8,854 bases of DNA, taken from assembly GCA_002256705.1 (NCBI GenBank), contig NQJI01000154.1, forward strand, positions 4,091 through 12,944, given 5' to 3'. A program made the position numbers and the translations under genes. The stretch is from Methylococcaceae bacterium NSM2-1. GTDB taxonomy: Bacteria > Pseudomonadota > Gammaproteobacteria > Methylococcales > Methylomonadaceae. Of the stretch, positions 4,774 to 8,854 are shown one piece after another. Position 1 is the first letter of the stretch. The number at the start of each line of letters is the position of its first letter. The notes below the pieces were generated by a model that did not search any database, was not told the origin of the DNA, and saw nothing but the letters and a program-made list of their open reading frames with translations.

Positions 4774-6171
4774 ATGAAAGCCAAAAAAACATATAAACCC
4801 TGTGATTTAATAATTTATGGTGCCCTGGGTGATCTATCGAAACGCAAGTTGCTCATTTCCCTATATCGCCTTGAAAATGCCAACTTCATCGAACCTGATA
4901 CCCGTATTATTGGTGTAGACCTGCATGACATAAAGAACACAGGATTTGTTGAGATAGCACGCAAAAGCTTGCAGGAGTTTTTGCATGATGGCATCGATGA
5001 AAGCGTGTGGGAGCGATTTTCAGCCAGGCTTTCCTATCTAAAAATAGATCTGACCCAGATGGATCAATACCGCCAATTAAACGCCGTCATTGACCAGAAA
5101 TCCAGAATTATGGTGAATTACTTTGCTGTGTCGCCGTTTCTATTTAAAAACATTTGCCAGGGGCTCGCCAAATCGGGAATTTTGACTGAAAACTCGCGCA
5201 TGGTAATGGAAAAACCGATAGGTCACGACCTTAAATCATCAAAAGAAATAAATGATGAAGTGGCTAGCGTGTTCAGTGAAAAACAGGTTTATCGTATAGA
5301 TCATTATCTGGGTAAAGAAACGGTGCTCAATTTATTAGCGTTGCGCTTTGCCAATTCTATTTTCACCACTAACTGGAATCACAATACCATCGATCATATT
5401 CAAATTACCGTTGCTGAAGAAGTCGGTATTGAAGGTCGCTGGGATTATTTTGATAAAACCGGACAGTTGCGTGACATGTTGCAAAATCATTTGTTACAGA
5501 TTCTGACCTTTATTGCCATGGAACCGCCTGCAAATCTGGAAGCTGAAAGCATTCACAATGAAAAAATAAAAGTCCTTAAAGCACTGCGTCCGATTACCAG
5601 CAACAATGTTGAAGAAAAAACCGTGCGTGGACAGTACACTGCAGGTTACATCAAAGGTGATGCCGTACCGGGCTACCTGGAAGAAGACGGGGCGAATACT
5701 GAAAGCACTACAGAGAGTTTTGTCGCCTTGCGCGTCGATATTGATAACTGGCGTTGGGCAGGGGTACCGTTTTACTTGCGCACTGGCAAACGTTTAACCG
5801 GAAAACGGACTGAAATTGTGGTTTATTTCAAGCAGTTGCCACACAATATTTTTAAAGACAGCTTTCGTGAATTGCCGCCCAATAAATTAATTATTCATCT
5901 GCAACCGAATGAAGGTGTAGAAATCGAGATGCTTAATAAAATCCCCGGCATTGATGAACACATTAAACTGAAAAAGACCAAGCTGGATTTAAGCTTTTCC
6001 GATGCCTTCAAAAAGAGCCGGATTTTTGGCGGCTATGAAAAACTGGTACTGGAAGCCAAAAATGCCTGGCACCACTATAAAGATACACCCAAGCCCTACC
6101 CTGCCGGCACTTGGGGACCTGTCGCTTCGGTTGCCTTGATTGCCAGGGATGGCCGGGCCTGGGAAGAATAA
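4774..6171 (+). CDS. zwf: Glucose-6-phosphate 1-dehydrogenase, with an in-frame internal deletion
   Basis: Zwf oxidises glucose 6-phosphate to 6-phosphogluconolactone with NAD(P)+, the entry to the Entner-Doudoroff and pentose phosphate routes. The 465 residues show the nucleotide-binding GALGDLSKRK (16-25), the EKP motif (146-148), the substrate motif RIDHYLGKE (174-182) and the catalytic histidine H239 in RDMLQNHLLQ. I chose the ATG at 4774: it gives the same spacing to DLIIYGALGDL as in E. coli Zwf, whereas a GTG at 4723 would add 17 unfamiliar residues. Neither has a clear ribosome binding site. The oddity is near the C terminus: YEKLVLE (ending at E427) is followed almost at once by NAWHHYKDTPKPY. 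Compared with E. coli Zwf from memory, about 24 residues carrying the conserved LFVRRDEVEEAWKWVD block are missing, with the frame intact. The rest aligns without large gaps. Activity is therefore uncertain. Confidence 0.93.
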   Translation: MKAKKTYKPCDLIIYGALGDLSKRKLLISLYRLENANFIEPDTRIIGVDLHDIKNTGFVEIARKSLQEFLHDGIDESVWERFSARLSYLKIDLTQMDQYRQLNAVIDQKSRIMVNYFAVSPFLFKNICQGLAKSGILTENSRMVMEKPIGHDLKSSKEINDEVASVFSEKQVYRIDHYLGKETVLNLLALRFANSIFTTNWNHNTIDHIQITVAEEVGIEGRWDYFDKTGQLRDMLQNHLLQILTFIAMEPPANLEAESIHNEKIKVLKALRPITSNNVEEKTVRGQYTAGYIKGDAVPGYLEEDGANTESTTESFVALRVDIDNWRWAGVPFYLRTGKRLTGKRTEIVVYFKQLPHNIFKDSFRELPPNKLIIHLQPNEGVEIEMLNKIPGIDEHIKLKKTKLDLSFSDAFKKSRIFGGYEKLVLEAKNAWHHYKDTPKPYPAGTWGPVASVALIARDGRAWEE

Positions 6172-6208
6172 TAGCCATGTATGGCGCAAAGCACCCCTAT
6201 TAAACTTT

Positions 6209-6223
6209 TTGAACCTTGAACCT
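6209..6223. repeat. Tandem heptamer (TTGAACC)x2, copy 2
   Basis: TTGAACCTTGAACCT is two full TTGAACC units plus one base. It lies in the 113-base gap between zwf and edd. It is nearly identical to the copy at 1100-1114 before phoB. The gap also has a small hairpin GCCAT-gt-ATGGC (6174-6185) just after the zwf stop; neither feature is followed by a terminator-like T run that pairs properly with the stem. Confidence 0.45.
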
Positions 6224-6284
6224 GTTTTCTTTTCTTATATTTATTAAGATCTGACCTCCGCATAACCCTAAATCAGGAATAAAC

Positions 6285-8105
6285 ATGCATCCCGTAATAG
6301 AAAAAGTGACTCAAGAAATCATTGAGCGCAGTCATAAAAGCCGCTCAGCCTACCTGAACTATATTGATGCCATGGCAAAAAAAGGCCCTGTTCGTTCAGG
6401 AATGGGATGTGGCAATTTGGCTCACGGTTTTGCTGCCTGTAACGCCAGCGAAAAAGCCGATTTGACGGGTGATCAAAAAGCCAATATCGCCATCATCACT
6501 TCTTACAATGATATGTTGTCGGCTCACCAACCGTACAAGGATGCACCTGATTTAATCAAGGCAGCCATTAGAGAAGCAGGTGGAGTCGCGCAGGTTGCCG
6601 GCGGCGTACCAGCCATGTGTGATGGTATCACCCAGGGTCAGCCAGGTATGGAACTGTCATTATTTAGCCGTGACTTGATTGCCATGGCCACCGCCATAGG
6701 CATGAGTCATAACATGTTTGATGGCGCTTTGTACCTGGGTGTCTGCGACAAGATTGTGCCCGGCCTGCTGATAGGTGCACTCAGTTTTGGCCATTTACCG
6801 GCCGTATTTGTCCCGGCCGGCCCCATGCCCAGCGGCATCACCAATAAAGAAAAAGCCCGTGCACGCCAGGCATATGCCATTGGCAAAATTGGCCGTAAAG
6901 AACTGCTGGAGGCCGAATCTGCGTCTTACCACAGCCCAGGTACCTGTACGTTTTACGGTACCGCAAACAGTAACCAGATGATGATGGAAATCATGGGACT
7001 GCACCTGCCCGGCAGTTCGTTCATCAACCCTTACACGCCGTTGCGCGATGAACTGACCAAAGCGGCTGCCAGACAGGTTTTGAAATTTACTGCACTGGGT
7101 GACGATTACCGCCCGATTGCTCACATGATTTCCGAAAAAGCCATAGTCAACGCGGTCATCGGTTTATTGGCAACGGGAGGATCAACCAACCACACCATGC
7201 ACCTGATCGCCATAGCCCGTGCATCCGGTATCGTCCTTAACTGGGATGATTTTGACAAGCTCTCCAAAGCAATTCCATTAATAGCAAAAATCTATCCCAA
7301 CGGCCCTGCTGACGTTAACCATTTTCAAGCGGCTGGTGGCATGGGCGTGTTGATTGCTGAACTGTTAAGAAATGGTCTTTTGCATGAAGATATTATAACG
7401 GTTGCTGATCAGCGCGGCATGAACAGCTACTGCCAGGAACCCAAACTGATTGACAATAAATTGATTTGGGAACCAGTCCCCGATGCTTCTTTGGACATGG
7501 AGGTTCTCAGCACCGTTGAAAAGCCTTTTGCAACAGGGGGTGGCTTGCATGTGATGCATGGCAATTTAGGACGTGGCATATCCAAACTGTCTGCTGTGTC
7601 AGCTGAACATCAAATCGTTGAAGCACCTGCCATCGTCTTCGATGACCAGGAAGATATGCTTGCCGCCTTTAAACGCGGTGAACTGGAAAAAGATTTTGTC
7701 GCCGTTATTCGCTTTCAGGGACCACGCTCTAATGGCATGCCAGAACTGCATAAACTGACGCCACCTCTGGGCGTTCTTCAAGATAAAGGCTTCAAAGTCG
7801 CCCTGGTTACAGACGGCCGCATGTCAGGCGCTTCCGGCAAAGTCCCCTCAGTTATCCATCTATGCCCGGAATGTGAGGCCGGGGGCCCGTTAGCGAAAGT
7901 ACACAATGGCGATATTATTTCCATGAACCTGCAAACCGGCAATATCAATGTATTGGTTGACGAGGCTGAATTCAATGCACGAATTCCGGTACCCAATTCC
8001 GCAAAAAATCACCACTATGGCATGGGGCGCGAGATGTTTGGCGGTTTCCGTCTGGGCGCATCTTCTGCCGAAACAGGCGCTTCCAACCTGTTTCTTGTCG
8101 ATTAA
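6285..8105 (+). CDS. edd: Phosphogluconate dehydratase (Entner-Doudoroff)
   Basis: Edd dehydrates 6-phosphogluconate to 2-keto-3-deoxy-6-phosphogluconate in the cytosol and carries an iron-sulfur cluster. The 606 residues equal the usual family length (about 600), and the IlvD/Edd family signatures are present. These include [16 protein letters not shown] (C112), GVCDKIVPG (C154), [14 protein letters not shown] (C221), [10 protein letters not shown], and near the end [17 protein letters not shown]154 and C221 match the cluster-ligand positions of E. coli Edd. The start is supported by AGGA (6275-6278), six bases before the ATG. It follows zwf by 113 nt on the same strand and precedes eda by 154 nt, so zwf-edd-eda may form one transcript. 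No truncation or frameshift is seen. Confidence 0.97.
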   Translation: MHPVIEKVTQEIIERSHKSRSAYLNYIDAMAKKGPVRSGMGCGNLAHGFAACNASEKADLTGDQKANIAIITSYNDMLSAHQPYKDAPDLIKAAIREAGGVAQVAGGVPAMCDGITQGQPGMELSLFSRDLIAMATAIGMSHNMFDGALYLGVCDKIVPGLLIGALSFGHLPAVFVPAGPMPSGITNKEKARARQAYAIGKIGRKELLEAESASYHSPGTCTFYGTANSNQMMMEIMGLHLPGSSFINPYTPLRDELTKAAARQVLKFTALGDDYRPIAHMISEKAIVNAVIGLLATGGSTNHTMHLIAIARASGIVLNWDDFDKLSKAIPLIAKIYPNGPADVNHFQAAGGMGVLIAELLRNGLLHEDIITVADQRGMNSYCQEPKLIDNKLIWEPVPDASLDMEVLSTVEKPFATGGGLHVMHGNLGRGISKLSAVSAEHQIVEAPAIVFDDQEDMLAAFKRGELEKDFVAVIRFQGPRSNGMPELHKLTPPLGVLQDKGFKVALVTDGRMSGASGKVPSVIHLCPECEAGGPLAKVHNGDIISMNLQTGNINVLVDEAEFNARIPVPNSAKNHHYGMGREMFGGFRLGASSAETGASNLFLVD

Positions 8106-8163
8106 GGATTAACTGTTGTTACGCGCACTTTAACAAAACCACCACGAAGAACATGAAAAATAA

Positions 8164-8237
8164 GTAGGATGGGCAACGCTTTTTTGTCCATCTTAAATGA
8201 TTACAAAAGGGGGGCAAAATAGCGTTGCCCAGTCTAC
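8164..8237. repeat. MITE-like inverted repeat between edd and eda
   Basis: Arms of 23 bases, 8164-8186 and 8215-8237, pair with three mismatches around a 28-base loop. The core TGGGCAACGCT (8170-8180) pairs perfectly with AGCGTTGCCCA (8221-8231), flanked by GTAG/CTAC and TTTTG/CAAAA. The shape and the GTAGGATGGGCAACG start recall a short intergenic repeat common in gammaproteobacteria (memory, not proof). Being inside a likely edd-eda transcript, the RNA hairpin could affect stability or read-through between the two genes. Confidence 0.75.
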
Positions 8238-8259
8238 AACTTAAACCCGATATCTAAAA

Positions 8260-8854
8260 ATGAATCAAAACAACTGGAAAATCCAACCCAAAGAAGTTTT
8301 AAACGCCGGTCCTGTCATGCCCGTCATGGTTATTCAAAATCTGGATGATGCAGTGCCTTTGGCGAAAGCCCTGGTTGCAGGTGGCATTAAAGTACTGGAA
8401 ATCACCTTACGCACGCCTATCGCACTGGATGCCATCAGACTCATCAGCAAGGAAGTCAAAGATGCGATAGTCGGTGCTGGCACTATTACTACGCCCGAAC
8501 AATTAAAAGCCGCTGAAGATGCAGGAGCGGTTTTCGCCATTAGCCCCGGCTTAACAGCGACACTGCTAGCTGCCGCTAAAGCGGGAAATATTGCCTTGAT
8601 TCCAGGCATATCCACCCTGTCAGAATTAATGATGGGCATGGAGTACGGTCTGGATCATTTCAAATTTTTTCCGGCCGAAGCTGCAGGTGGCATACCGATG
8701 CTAAAATCCATCGCAGGTCCGATTCCCTCCGCTACTTTTTGCCCAACCGGCGGGATTTCACCTGAAAATTACAACGCCTATTTAAACTTAAGCAATGTCG
8801 CTTGTGTGGGCGGCTCCTGGCTAGTCCCGGCGGACGCTGTAAAATCGAAAAACT
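8260..8854 (+). CDS. eda: KDPG aldolase, C terminus cut by the window edge
   Basis: The first 198 residues of 2-keto-3-deoxy-6-phosphogluconate (KDPG)/4-hydroxy-2-oxoglutarate aldolase, normally about 210 residues, run to the window end without a stop. The enzyme cleaves KDPG to pyruvate and glyceraldehyde 3-phosphate as a cytosolic class I aldolase trimer. The Schiff-base lysine is K135 in DHFKFFPAE. The catalytic glutamate E47 lies in VLEITLRTP with R51 for carboxylate binding, and the GAGTIT, PG and CPTGGIS phosphate-binding loops are all present. The ATG at 8260 gives the normal N terminus; no strong ribosome binding site precedes it, so translation may be modest. It completes the Entner-Doudoroff pair with edd just upstream. 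Confidence 0.96.
   Translation, partial: MNQNNWKIQPKEVLNAGPVMPVMVIQNLDDAVPLAKALVAGGIKVLEITLRTPIALDAIRLISKEVKDAIVGAGTITTPEQLKAAEDAGAVFAISPGLTATLLAAAKAGNIALIPGISTLSELMMGMEYGLDHFKFFPAEAAGGIPMLKSIAGPIPSATFCPTGGISPENYNAYLNLSNVACVGGSWLVPADAVKSKN

Noticed and set aside
6795..7124. Long antisense reading frames inside edd and eda
   Set aside because: These are shadows of strongly coding genes. They carry no ribosome binding site or domain signal of their own.

Overview
The window reads as ordinary chromosomal DNA of a gammaproteobacterium of moderate GC content. MscL, PhoB/PhoR, Zwf, Edd and Eda all resemble gammaproteobacterial proteins. The mix of Entner-Doudoroff genes and abundant short dispersed inverted repeats reminds me of methanotrophs of the Methylococcales. 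That placement is an impression from memory, not something the sequence proves.

Layout from left to right: the 5' end of mscL (minus strand, cut by the window edge); a divergent intergenic region with palindromes; a small cytidine-deaminase-fold nucleoside deaminase (+); a gene-poor stretch with repeat fragments and a possible Pho-box promoter; the phosphate two-component pair phoB-phoR (+, 5 nt apart). Next comes a convergent intergenic region filled with nested inverted repeats. After it lies a short minus-strand cluster read from one very good sigma70-type promoter: a broken thioredoxin/glutaredoxin-like gene, a one-helix membrane protein, and a secreted six-cysteine protein. The right half holds the Entner-Doudoroff genes zwf, edd and eda (+; eda is cut by the right edge).

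Zwf makes NADPH and 6-phosphogluconolactone. After lactone hydrolysis, Edd dehydrates 6-phosphogluconate to KDPG and Eda splits KDPG into pyruvate and glyceraldehyde 3-phosphate. No lactonase gene (pgl) lies between these genes. A hairpin-forming repeat of about 74 nt sits between edd and eda.

Most worth a second look: (1) Zwf lacks about 24 residues near its C terminus that are conserved in the family, while its frame stays intact. (2) About 1.6 kb away, the thioredoxin-like gene has lost a middle segment of about 20 residues with a frameshift, yet keeps its promoter, ribosome binding site and both ends. (3) One repeat appears to be inserted inside another between phoR and the minus-strand cluster. 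I see no defence system, CRISPR array, transposase, tRNA or rRNA, and no clear evidence of a wholly new multi-gene system.
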